In this document: piece after piece, positions 9,170 through 16,692 of the stretch
Position numbering within the stretch: the first letter of the stretch is position 1
Layout of the letters: each line of letters begins with the position of its first letter
Assembly (NCBI RefSeq): GCF_047501535.1
Contig: NZ_JAZDRJ010000002.1
Coordinates: forward strand, 289,140-353,139
DNA from: Yanghanlia sp047501535
Lineage (GTDB): Bacteria > Pseudomonadota > Gammaproteobacteria > Burkholderiales > Burkholderiaceae_B
Direction: 5' to 3'
DNA: 64,000 nt
Translations under genes and position numbers: made by a program
The notes under the pieces: generated by a model
What the model was told of the DNA's origin: nothing
Databases searched by the model: none
What the model saw: the letters and a program-made list of their open reading frames with translations, nothing else

Positions 9170-9793
9170 TTAGCGCGAGTAAAGTTCGACGATCATGGAC
9201 TCGTCAACGTCGCGAGCAACGTCGGCGCGGTCCGGAACCTGCTTGAAGGTGCCTTCGAGCTTGTTGGTGTCGACTTCAACCCACTGCGGCAGGCCTTGAC
9301 CCGTCGCCAGCTCAAGGGATTCCTTGATGCGCAGCTGACCTTTGGCCTTCTCGCGGATGGAAACGACATCGCCGGCGTTGACCAGCATGGAAGCGATATC
9401 GGCGGTACGGCCGTTCACTTCGATGGAGCGGTGGTTAACCAACTGACGCGCTTCTGCGCGTGTGGAACCAAAGCCCATGCGGTACACGACGTTGTCCAGA
9501 CGCTGTTCGAGCAACTGGATGAGGATCTCACCTGTGTTGCCACGACGGCGCTCGGCTTCGACGAAGTACTTACGGAACTGCTTTTCCAGCACGCCGTACA
9601 TACGCTTCAGTTTTTGCTTTTCACGCAGCTGCAGACCGAAGTCGGAAGTGCGCGAACCAGACGTGCGGCCGTGCTGACCCGGCTTGGATTCAAATTTGCA
9701 CTTGGAATCCAGCGAACGACGGGCGCTCTTCAGAAAGAGATCGGTACCCTCGCGACGCGAGAGTTTGCATTTGGGACCAATATAACGTGCCAA
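9170..9793 (-). CDS. rpsD: 30S ribosomal protein S4
   Basis: Primary 16S rRNA binder and 30S assembly initiator. 207 residues starting MARYIGPKCKLSRREGTDLFL, with the S4 RNA-binding fold (RLDNVVYRMGFGSTRAEARQLVNH). In E. coli S4 represses its own operon; no clear target structure was recognised here. Confidence 0.98.
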   Translation of the reverse strand: MARYIGPKCKLSRREGTDLFLKSARRSLDSKCKFESKPGQHGRTSGSRTSDFGLQLREKQKLKRMYGVLEKQFRKYFVEAERRRGNTGEILIQLLEQRLDNVVYRMGFGSTRAEARQLVNHRSIEVNGRTADIASMLVNAGDVVSIREKAKGQLRIKESLELATGQGLPQWVEVDTNKLEGTFKQVPDRADVARDVDESMIVELYSR

Positions 9794-9804
9794 GATTCTT
9801 CCCC

Positions 9805-10203
9805 TTAAATGCGACGACGCTTGGGCGGACGGCAGCCGTTATGCGGCACAGGCGTCACGTCGGAAATACTGGTGATCTTGATGCCCAGTGCGTTCAGCGA
9901 GCGAATGGAAGATTCGCGGCCGGGGCCGGGGCCCTTGACACGGACGTCGAGCGTCTTGATACCGTATTCCATAGCCTGGCGACCGGCCTGTTCTGCAGCA
10001 ACCTGCGCCGCGAACGGCGTGGATTTCCGCGAGCCCTTGAAGCCAGCGCCACCAGCAGTCGCCCACGACAGGGTGTTGCCCTGACGGTCGGTGATGGTGA
10101 TGATAGTGTTGTTGAAAGAAGCGTGGACGTTGGCGATGCCGTCCGACACGTTCTTTTTGACTTTTTTGCGTACGCGCGAGGCGCCGCCAGTAGCTTTTGC
10201 CAT
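9805..10203 (-). CDS. rpsK: 30S ribosomal protein S11
   Basis: Platform protein of the small subunit near the E site. 132 residues, with the family core GIANVHASFNNTIITITDRQGN and the C-terminal DVTPVPHNGCRPPKRRRI. Tightly spaced (15 bases) after rpsM. Confidence 0.98.
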   Translation of the reverse strand: MAKATGGASRVRKKVKKNVSDGIANVHASFNNTIITITDRQGNTLSWATAGGAGFKGSRKSTPFAAQVAAEQAGRQAMEYGIKTLDVRVKGPGPGRESSIRSLNALGIKITSISDVTPVPHNGCRPPKRRRI

Positions 10204-10218
10204 CGTGATAGTCCTTGA

Positions 10219-10584
10219 TTATTTCTTCAGGGATGCGGCAGCGCGGCGCGGACCCTTGCGAGTACGAGCGTTGGTGCGAGTGCGCTGACCGTGAACCGGC
10301 AGACCGCGACGGTGGCGCATGCCACGGTAGGTTCCCAGATCGACCAGACGCTTGATCGACAGTTGCACTTCACGTCGCAGGTCGCCCTCGACCATGAATG
10401 TGCCAATTTGATCGCGAATGCGCTCAAGCTCACCGTCGGTCAGGTCCTTGACCTTTTTGGAATATTCGACACCTGCAGCGTCGCAGATTTTGCGCGCACG
10501 GGTACGACCAATACCAAAGATCGCGGTAAGTCCGATTTCGGCGTGTTGATGCGGCGGAATGTTAATGCCAGCAATACGGGCCAT
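10219..10584 (-). CDS. rpsM: 30S ribosomal protein S13
   Basis: Small-subunit head protein contacting P-site tRNA and L5. 121 residues, MARIAGINIPPHQHAEIGLTAIFGIGRTRA at the start and the basic tail GQRTRTNARTRKGPRRA. First gene of the alpha-type segment after rpmJ. Confidence 0.98.
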   Translation of the reverse strand: MARIAGINIPPHQHAEIGLTAIFGIGRTRARKICDAAGVEYSKKVKDLTDGELERIRDQIGTFMVEGDLRREVQLSIKRLVDLGTYRGMRHRRGLPVHGQRTRTNARTRKGPRRAAASLKK

Positions 10585-10619
10585 GACTTTTCCTTGTTAA
10601 ATCCGTTGCGTTGCGGTGA

Positions 10620-10733
10620 TTAGCCTTGACGCTGCTTGTGACGCGGGTCGGTGCAGATAACACGCACCACGCCGTGACGTTTGATGATCTTGCAGTTGCG
10701 GCAAACCCGCTTTACCGATGCCATTACCTTCAT
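10620..10733 (-). CDS. rpmJ: 50S ribosomal protein L36
   Basis: A 37-residue zinc-ribbon protein that I translated by hand: MKVMASVKRVCRNCKIIKRH, then GVVRVICTDPRHKQRQG. The C-x2-C ... C ... H set is intact, so this is the zinc-binding (C+) paralogue. It lies between infA and rpsM, as in other Burkholderiales. Confidence 0.96.
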   Translation of the reverse strand: MKVMASVKRVCRNCKIIKRHGVVRVICTDPRHKQRQG

Positions 10734-10765
10734 GGTTGACTCCTAGTTTCCTGTAACCGGACCGC

Positions 10766-10984
10766 CTACTTCGAGCGGAAAACAATTCTTGCGCGGGAAA
10801 GATCATAGGGCGTGAGCTCTACTGTGACCTTGTCGCCCGGCAGAATCCGGATGTAATGCATGCGCATCTTGCCGGAGATATGGCCCAATACAATGTGACC
10901 ATTTTCAAGCTTGACGCGGAAAGTTGCGTTTGGGAGGTTTTCAAGCACCTCACCCTGCATCTGAATGACGTCGTCTTTTGCCAT
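10766..10984 (-). CDS. infA: Translation initiation factor IF-1
   Basis: Binds the ribosomal A site during initiation. 72 residues, an S1/OB fold: MAKDDVIQMQGEVLENLPNA, HISGKMRMHYIRILPGDKVTVELTPYDLSRARIVFR. It lies 6 bases after secY, a placement typical of beta-proteobacteria. Confidence 0.97.
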   Translation of the reverse strand: MAKDDVIQMQGEVLENLPNATFRVKLENGHIVLGHISGKMRMHYIRILPGDKVTVELTPYDLSRARIVFRSK

Positions 10985-10990
10985 TTTCTT

Positions 10991-12316
10991 CTACCGCATA
11001 GGCAGGCCCGCGCCCTTGAAGTTAGCCTTCTTGAGCAACGAGTCGTATTGGTGAGACATCATGTAGGCCTGAGCCTGGGACATGAAGTCGATTGTGACCA
11101 CCACGATGATCAGCAGCGAAGTGCCACCAAAGTAAAACGGCACGTTCCAGCGCATCTGCATGAACTCGGGCAACAAACACACGAGCGTAATGTAGATAGA
11201 ACCGGCCAGGGTCAGACGCATCAGAATCTTGTCGATATAGCGTGCGGTCTGCTCACCCGGACGAATACCCGGAACGAAGGCTCCACTTTTCTTCAGGTTA
11301 TCTGCCGTCTCGCGGCTGTTGAACACCAAAGCCGTGTAGAAGAAACAGAAGAAAATGATAAGAGCCGAAAACAGCGTGACGTACAGCGGTTGGTGCGGCG
11401 CAAGCGCAGCAGCCAGGTCGCTCATCCAACGCATGCTGGGGTTGGCGGAAAACCAGCTCGTCACGGTTGCGGGCAACAGAATGATCGAGGAGGCGAAGAT
11501 CGGCGGGATCACGCCGGCCATATTCACCTTCAACGGCAGGTGGGACGATTGCCCGCCGTAGATCTTGTTGCCTACCTGACGCTTGGCGTAGTTCACCGTA
11601 ATACGGCGCTGGCCACGCTCGACGAACACCACGAGATACGTGACGCCCACCACGAGAACCAGAACGAACAACGCCGACAGCACGGACATGGAATCGGTGC
11701 GAACCAGATCCAACATGCCTCCCAACGCACTGGGCAAGCCAGCCACGATCCCCGCGAAGATGAGAATGGAAATCCCATTACCCATACCTCGTTCGGTGAT
11801 CTGCTCACCCAGCCACATGAGGAACATCGTGCCGGTTACCAGCGAGACGATAGTGGTAAAGCGAAACAGCAGACCCGGGTCGATCACCAGCCCCGGTTGG
11901 GACTCAAGCGCCACCGAAATGCCTACGGCCTGTACGAGCGCCAGCACCACGGTGAAATAACGCGTGTACTGCGTGATCTTGCGGCGACCGGATTCGCCTT
12001 CCTTCTTGATTGCCTCAAGGGTGGGCACCACCACAGCCATCAACTGCATGATGATGGATGCTGAGATGTAGGGCATGATGCCCAACGCCAGCACGGAAAA
12101 CCGCTCCAGTGCGCCACCTGAGAACATGTTGAACATGCCCAGGATACCGCCCGAATTCTGTTGGAACAGATCGGACAACGCATCGGGGTTGATTCCCGGC
12201 ACCGGAATGTGGGTGCCCATGCGATAGACCACCAGGGCGAGAATCAGGAACACGATACGGCGCTTGAGATCGCCGTATCGGGGCCCGGATTTGCTCATTG
12301 CCTGTGCTTTAGCCAC
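10991..12316 (-). CDS. secY: Protein translocase subunit SecY
   Basis: Channel-forming subunit of the SecYEG translocon. 441 residues, ten membrane segments, with the family marks YRMGTHIPVPGI, the plug region MFSGGALERFSVLALGIMPYISASI and the cytoplasmic loop KRQVGNKIYGGQSSHLPLKVN. It follows rplO by 14 bases. Confidence 0.97.
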   Translation of the reverse strand: MAKAQAMSKSGPRYGDLKRRIVFLILALVVYRMGTHIPVPGINPDALSDLFQQNSGGILGMFNMFSGGALERFSVLALGIMPYISASIIMQLMAVVVPTLEAIKKEGESGRRKITQYTRYFTVVLALVQAVGISVALESQPGLVIDPGLLFRFTTIVSLVTGTMFLMWLGEQITERGMGNGISILIFAGIVAGLPSALGGMLDLVRTDSMSVLSALFVLVLVVGVTYLVVFVERGQRRITVNYAKRQVGNKIYGGQSSHLPLKVNMAGVIPPIFASSIILLPATVTSWFSANPSMRWMSDLAAALAPHQPLYVTLFSALIIFFCFFYTALVFNSRETADNLKKSGAFVPGIRPGEQTARYIDKILMRLTLAGSIYITLVCLLPEFMQMRWNVPFYFGGTSLLIIVVVTIDFMSQAQAYMMSHQYDSLLKKANFKGAGLPMR

Positions 12317-12330
12317 CGTCGCCCCTCAAT

Positions 12331-12771
12331 TTAAGCCAGCGAGCCGCCGGCTGCTTCGATTGCAGCGCGCGCGCCAGCTGTCGCGGTGACACCCTTGAGG
12401 GTGACTTTGCGAGAGAGTTCGCCGGATTTGATGACCTTGGCATAGCGAACTGCCTGGCCGACCACGCCAGCCTGCTTGAGAACCTGGACGTCGATTTCGT
12501 CGACGGGCAGGCGCTCAAGATCGGACAAGCGCACTTCTGCGTAGAGATGTTGACCGAGCGGCGTGAAGCCACGTTTGGGCAAGCGGCGCTGCAAAGGCAT
12601 CTGACCGCCTTCAAAGCCCACTTTATGGAAGCCGCCGGAGCGGGACTTCTGACCCTTGTGACCACGGCCACCGGTCTTACCCAGACCGGAGCCAATACCG
12701 CGACCAAGACGGCGGCGGGCGCGTTTGCTGCCCTCTGCCGGCTTCAGCGTATTGAGTTGAGTTTCAGACAT
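12331..12771 (-). CDS. rplO: 50S ribosomal protein L15
   Basis: Late-assembling large-subunit protein. 146 residues, with the Gly/Arg-rich N-terminus RRLGRGIGSGLGKTGGRGHKG that threads through 23S rRNA and the GFTP motif region GFEGGQMPLQRRLPKRGF. Part of the spc-type run. Confidence 0.97.
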   Translation of the reverse strand: MSETQLNTLKPAEGSKRARRRLGRGIGSGLGKTGGRGHKGQKSRSGGFHKVGFEGGQMPLQRRLPKRGFTPLGQHLYAEVRLSDLERLPVDEIDVQVLKQAGVVGQAVRYAKVIKSGELSRKVTLKGVTATAGARAAIEAAGGSLA

Positions 12772-12781
12772 GCTGATTCCT

Positions 12782-12967
12782 TTAGGCTTCCGAAACAGTA
12801 ACGAGGTAATCCACCTTGCGGATCATGCCTCGTACTTCGGGCGTGTCGACCAATACACGGCTGCTGTTCAGACGACCCAAGCCCAGACCACGCACGGTAG
12901 CGCGATGCTCTTTCTTGGTGCCGATAACTGAACGCACGAGCGTAACCTTGATTTGCTTCTGTGCCAT
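12782..12967 (-). CDS. rpmD: 50S ribosomal protein L30
   Basis: Small large-subunit protein, 61 residues: KQIKVTLVRSVIGTKKEHRATVRGLGL.RLNS. It lies between rpsE and rplO with 3- and 10-base gaps. Confidence 0.97.
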   Translation of the reverse strand: MAQKQIKVTLVRSVIGTKKEHRATVRGLGLGRLNSSRVLVDTPEVRGMIRKVDYLVTVSEA

Positions 12968-12970
12968 GAC

Positions 12971-13489
12971 TTACCCCAGGATGTCTTCCACCGACTTGCC
13001 ACGCTTGGCGGCGACTTCGGCGGGAGTAGAGCAGGCGCGCAGACCGTTAAGCGTTGCGCGGACCATGTTGTAGGGATTGCGGGAGCCCAGACTCTTGGCG
13101 ACGACGTTGCGAACGCCCATCACTTCAAAGATGGCGCGCATCGGGCCGCCGGCGATTACGCCAGTACCTTCAGCAGCGGGCGAGATCAGCACTGTCGAAG
13201 CGCCGTGCTTGCCAACCACTGCGTGATGCAGAGTGCCATTCTTAAGAGGGACTTTAACCAGGCCGCGGCGCGCTTGTTCCATGGCTTTTTGAACAGCCAC
13301 AGGCACTTCACGAGCCTTGCCCTTGCCCATGCCGATGCGGCCATCGCCATCACCGACTACGGACAGCGCAGCAAAGGACATGGTGCGACCACCCTTGACC
13401 ACCTTGCTGACGCGGTTAACGCCAATCATCTTTTCGCGCAGGCCGTCGTCTTCCTTCTCGGCGGCGTGCCTACCTTGTGCTTTAGCCAT
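12971..13489 (-). CDS. rpsE: 30S ribosomal protein S5
   Basis: Decoding-fidelity protein, 172 residues, with a dsRNA-binding-like N-domain (NRVSKVVKGGRTMSFAALSVVGDGDGRIGMGKGKA) and the RAIFEVMGVRNVVAKSLGS C-domain. Confidence 0.98.
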   Translation of the reverse strand: MAKAQGRHAAEKEDDGLREKMIGVNRVSKVVKGGRTMSFAALSVVGDGDGRIGMGKGKAREVPVAVQKAMEQARRGLVKVPLKNGTLHHAVVGKHGASTVLISPAAEGTGVIAGGPMRAIFEVMGVRNVVAKSLGSRNPYNMVRATLNGLRACSTPAEVAAKRGKSVEDILG

Positions 13490-13504
13490 TTGACGATTCC
13501 TTGC

Positions 13505-13870
13505 TTAGAATTTCAGACCGGCTTCACGCGCGGCCTCGGCCAGCGCCTTGACACGGCCATGGTAACGGAAACCCGAACGGTCGAATGCGACCTGCTCGAT
13601 GCCGGCAGCCTTGGCCTTCTCGGCCACGCGCTTGCCAACCAAACCAGCGGCGGCAACATTGGCCCCGCTGACATTCTGGCTTGCCAGCTCTTTGCGCACT
13701 TCGGGCTCCAGCGTGGAAGCGCTGAGGAGCACACGATCGCCTTCCGGCGAAATGATGCTTGCGTAAATGTGCGTGTTCGACCGGTGAACCGACAGGCGAT
13801 GTACGCGCAGTTCGGAAATCTTCCGGCGAGTGGCAACCGCACGACGCAAACGGGATGTTTTCTTGTCCAT
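13505..13870 (-). CDS. rplR: 50S ribosomal protein L18
   Basis: 5S rRNA-binding protein, 121 residues: basic N-terminus MDKKTSRLRRAVATRRKISE and the family core RLSVHRSNTHIYASII. Normal length. Confidence 0.97.
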   Translation of the reverse strand: MDKKTSRLRRAVATRRKISELRVHRLSVHRSNTHIYASIISPEGDRVLLSASTLEPEVRKELASQNVSGANVAAAGLVGKRVAEKAKAAGIEQVAFDRSGFRYHGRVKALAEAAREAGLKF

Positions 13871-13891
13871 AATTCGTCCTTGCCTGCGCGC

Positions 13892-14425
13892 TTACTTCTT
13901 CTTGGTTTCTTTGATGATGACGCGTTCGTCGGCATAACGCACACCTTTGCCCTTGTAGGGCTCGGGCTTGCGGTAAGCGCGAATCTTAGCAGCCACCTCG
14001 CCAACAACCTGCTTGTCGGAACCCTTGATGACGATTTCCGTCTGGCTGGGGCATTCCGCCTTCACGCCAGCGGGCAGCTTGTGCACGATGTCGTGGGAGA
14101 AACCGAGTTGCAGTTTGATGGCATCGCCCTGAACCTGTGCGCGGAAACCCACGCCAACCAGGTTAAGACGACGTTCAAAACCAGTGCTGACGCCGGTGAC
14201 CATATTGTTCACCAGTGCGCGCATCGTGCCCGACATGGCTTTAGCCTGGCGGGAATCGTTGGCAACAGCAAATGTAAGCTGGTTATCTTCCTGACGGACG
14301 AGTACGTCGCCGGTCAGTTCTTGTGTGAGGCTACCCAGGGGACCTTTCACCACGATCTGGCCAGCGCTGATCGTAGCTTCGACGCCTTTGGGCAGCTCGA
14401 CGGGATACTTGGCTATGCGAGACAT
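13892..14425 (-). CDS. rplF: 50S ribosomal protein L6
   Basis: Two-domain protein near the factor-binding site. 177 residues: MSRIAKYPVELPKGVEATIS at the start and the RKPEPYKGKGVRYADE signature near the C-terminus. Confidence 0.98.
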   Translation of the reverse strand: MSRIAKYPVELPKGVEATISAGQIVVKGPLGSLTQELTGDVLVRQEDNQLTFAVANDSRQAKAMSGTMRALVNNMVTGVSTGFERRLNLVGVGFRAQVQGDAIKLQLGFSHDIVHKLPAGVKAECPSQTEIVIKGSDKQVVGEVAAKIRAYRKPEPYKGKGVRYADERVIIKETKKK

Positions 14426-14438
14426 TTTAATAATCTCC

Positions 14439-14834
14439 TTAGGCCACGTAGCACAGTACTTCGCCGCCTACGCCAGTGGCGCGGGCCTTGCGATCGGTCA
14501 TGACGCCACGCGGGGTGGACACAATGGCCACACCGAGGCCGTTCATGACTTGAGGAATGGCCTTGGCGCCCTTGTAGACGCGCAGACCGGGACGCGAGAC
14601 GCGGTCGATGCGCTCGATCACGGGTTGACCAGCGTAGTACTTCAGAGTGATTTCGAGTTCAGGCTTGGCCTGTTCGCTGTTGACCTTGAAGTCTTCAATG
14701 TAGCCTTCGTCCTTCAGCACAGCAGCAATTGCTGCTTTTAGCTTGGAGGAGGGCATGGTGACCGACGTTTTGTTGACTTGCTGCGCGTTGCGCACGCGGG
14801 TCAACATGTCGGCGATGGGATCGCTCATGCTCAT
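14439..14834 (-). CDS. rpsH: 30S ribosomal protein S8
   Basis: 16S rRNA central-domain binder, and in E. coli the translational repressor of the spc operon. 131 residues: MSMSDPIADMLTRVRNAQ ... KAIPQVMNGLGVAIVSTPRGVMTDRKAR. Confidence 0.98.
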   Translation of the reverse strand: MSMSDPIADMLTRVRNAQQVNKTSVTMPSSKLKAAIAAVLKDEGYIEDFKVNSEQAKPELEITLKYYAGQPVIERIDRVSRPGLRVYKGAKAIPQVMNGLGVAIVSTPRGVMTDRKARATGVGGEVLCYVA

Positions 14835-14844
14835 TATGTATCTC

Positions 14845-15150
14845 CTACCAGCTGGCCTTGGTCATGCCGGGAACCTCGCCACGCAGCGCCATTTCGCGCA
14901 GCTTGTGACGGGTCAAACCGAACTTGCTGTAAACACCGCGCGGACGGCCGGTAACCAGGCAGCGGTTACGCTGACGGGTCGGGCTGGAATTGCGCGGCAG
15001 GGCTTGCAGTGCAAGACGAGCCTCGTAGCGTTCTTCGTCAGACTTGGACTGATCGTCGATAATCGCCTTCAGGGCCGCACGCTTGGCAGCGTACTTTTCG
15101 GCCAGCTTGGCGCGCTTGATATCGCGATTGATGAGGGAAAGTTTTGCCAC
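14845..15150 (-). CDS. rpsN: 30S ribosomal protein S14
   Basis: 101 residues. It contains a single cysteine (RNRCLVTGRPRG), so it is the long, zinc-free (C-) form. It lies between rplE and rpsH. Confidence 0.97.
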   Translation of the reverse strand: MAKLSLINRDIKRAKLAEKYAAKRAALKAIIDDQSKSDEERYEARLALQALPRNSSPTRQRNRCLVTGRPRGVYSKFGLTRHKLREMALRGEVPGMTKASW

Positions 15151-15161
15151 GTCATCGCCCC

Positions 15162-15701
15162 TTAGTTGCGGAACGGGAAGTTGAAGGCGGACAGCAGTGC
15201 CTTGGCTTCCTCGTCGGTCTTGGCGCTGGTGGTAATGCTGATATTCATACCACGGACAGCGTCGATCTTGTCGTATTCGATTTCGGGAAAGATGATCTGT
15301 TCCTTCACACCGATGTTGTAGTTGCCACGGCCATCGAAAGCACGGCCGGACACACCACGGAAGTCGCGCACACGCGGCAGAGCCACGGCGACCAGACGAT
15401 CAAGAAACTCGTACATGCGACGGCCGCGCAGGGTAACCATGCAACCGATCGGGTAGTTATCGCGAATCTTGAAGCCTGCAATGGACTTCTTGGTCTTGGT
15501 GATGACCGGCTTCTGGCCGGCGATTTTGGTCATGTCGCCAACGGCGTGCTCAATGACCTTTTTATCGGCCACCGCCTCAGACACACCCATGTTCAGGGTG
15601 ATCTTGGTAATGCGGGGCACTTCCATCACGCTTTTGTAGCCAAACTTGGCTTGCAGGTCGGCAACGACCTTGCTGCGGTACAACTCTTGTAAACGAGCCA
15701 T
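15162..15701 (-). CDS. rplE: 50S ribosomal protein L5
   Basis: 5S rRNA-binding protein, 179 residues: RLQELYRSKVVADLQAKFGYKSVMEVPRI, ITKTKKSIAGFKIRDNYPIGCMVTLRG. Standard length. Confidence 0.98.
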   Translation of the reverse strand: MARLQELYRSKVVADLQAKFGYKSVMEVPRITKITLNMGVSEAVADKKVIEHAVGDMTKIAGQKPVITKTKKSIAGFKIRDNYPIGCMVTLRGRRMYEFLDRLVAVALPRVRDFRGVSGRAFDGRGNYNIGVKEQIIFPEIEYDKIDAVRGMNISITTSAKTDEEAKALLSAFNFPFRN

Positions 15702-15714
15702 GTTTTATCGCCCC

Positions 15715-16035
15715 TTACGCCTTCGCGCCAACGACAGCGCCGTTGGAGCGGAATATACGGACTTTCTTGCCATCGACAACCTGCACGCCGACGCGGTCGC
15801 CCTTGCCCGTTTCCGGGTTGAATAGCGCCACATTGGAAATGTGGATAGGCATGGTTTTGTCGATGATGCCGCCGGGAGTGCCAGCCATGGGGTTACCCTT
15901 GACGTGCTTCTTGACGACATTGATGCCTTCGACCAGAACGTGGTCGGCATCAACGCGGCGCAGCACCGTGCCACGGCGCTTTTTGTCGCGGCCAGTCAGT
16001 ACGATGACTTCGTCGCCTTTACGGATTTTTTCCAT
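15715..16035 (-). CDS. rplX: 50S ribosomal protein L24
   Basis: Early assembly initiator of the large subunit with a KOW motif: KIRKGDEVIVLTGRDKKRRGTVLRR. 106 residues. Confidence 0.97.
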   Translation of the reverse strand: MEKIRKGDEVIVLTGRDKKRRGTVLRRVDADHVLVEGINVVKKHVKGNPMAGTPGGIIDKTMPIHISNVALFNPETGKGDRVGVQVVDGKKVRIFRSNGAVVGAKA

Positions 16036-16045
16036 TTTGCGCTCC

Positions 16046-16414
16046 TTACAGCACTTCGGGAGCCAAGGACACGATCTTCATGAACTTCTCGGTACGCAAT
16101 TCGCGCGTAACCGGTCCGAAGATACGAGTGCCAATAGGTTCCAGCTTGGCGTTGAGCAACACGGCGGCATTGCCACCGAACTTAATCAGCGAACCGTCTT
16201 TACGGCGAACGCCTTTAGCGGTACGAACCACTACTGCGTTGTAGATTTCGCCTTTTTTGACGCGCCCGCGAGGTGCCGCTTCTTTAACTGTGACTTTGAT
16301 GATGTCACCGATGGCGGCATAACGGCGCTTCGAGCCGCCCAGCACCTTGATGCACATGATAGAGCGTGCACCTGTGTTGTCGGCCACGTCGAGCGTGGTC
16401 TGCATTTGGATCAT
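16046..16414 (-). CDS. rplN: 50S ribosomal protein L14
   Basis: Large-subunit protein at the intersubunit bridge, 122 residues: MIQMQTTLDVADNTGARSIMCIKVLGGS. It heads this ribosomal block. In E. coli rpsQ would lie directly upstream; here the lapD gene does, and rpsQ is 38 kb away. Confidence 0.98.
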   Translation of the reverse strand: MIQMQTTLDVADNTGARSIMCIKVLGGSKRRYAAIGDIIKVTVKEAAPRGRVKKGEIYNAVVVRTAKGVRRKDGSLIKFGGNAAVLLNAKLEPIGTRIFGPVTRELRTEKFMKIVSLAPEVL

Positions 16415-16589
16415 GATTTTTCCTGTTCCAACTTAGTCGCGATGCGCCACCACCATTGATGACGCCACGCAGCCAGTCTTGGTCCCGTCAGCTTGACCTG
16501 CCCGGGCCCAAGAGCCCGGCCCGGCAAAGCCTGGGTTGAAATTATTGCCCGCGCACCATAAAAAGTACGCACCTAAAGGCAAGACGCTA

Positions 16590-16618
16590 ATAATAGCTCG
16601 ATTTATGCCGGATAGCAA
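16590..16618 (-). promoter_or_regulatory. Predicted sigma-70 promoter for the rplN-rplQ block
   Basis: On the minus strand TTGCTA (-35, 16613-16618) is followed after exactly 17 bases by TATTAT (-10, 16590-16595), about 175 bases upstream of the rplN start. The leader between them is GC-rich and contains a GGCCGGGCTCTTGGGCCCGG-like hairpin region at about 16500-16525. Because rpsQ is not upstream, this block needs its own promoter, and this is the best match seen. Confidence 0.6.
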
Positions 16619-16657
16619 TAGTTTTGCAACGATAACCGAATACTGACGTTGCGGCCC

Positions 16658-16682
16658 CGCAACCGGAACAGCTTCGGTTGCG
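16658..16682. other. Small inverted repeat downstream of lapD
   Basis: CGCAACCG pairs with CGGTTGCG around a nine-base loop, starting 10 bases past the lapD stop. There is no T run on the minus strand, so termination is doubtful and read-through into rplN is possible. Confidence 0.4.
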
Positions 16683-16692
16683 TACCGCTCAT

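Noticed and set aside
12953..14503. 516-codon + frame across rpsE-rplR-rplF
   Set aside because: Antisense to three well-recognised ribosomal protein genes; a shadow of their codon use.
16415..16692. att-site or integrase scar at the rplN edge of the inserted block
   Set aside because: No direct repeat matching the rpsQ edge (54342-54447), no tRNA fragment and no integrase was found by eye.
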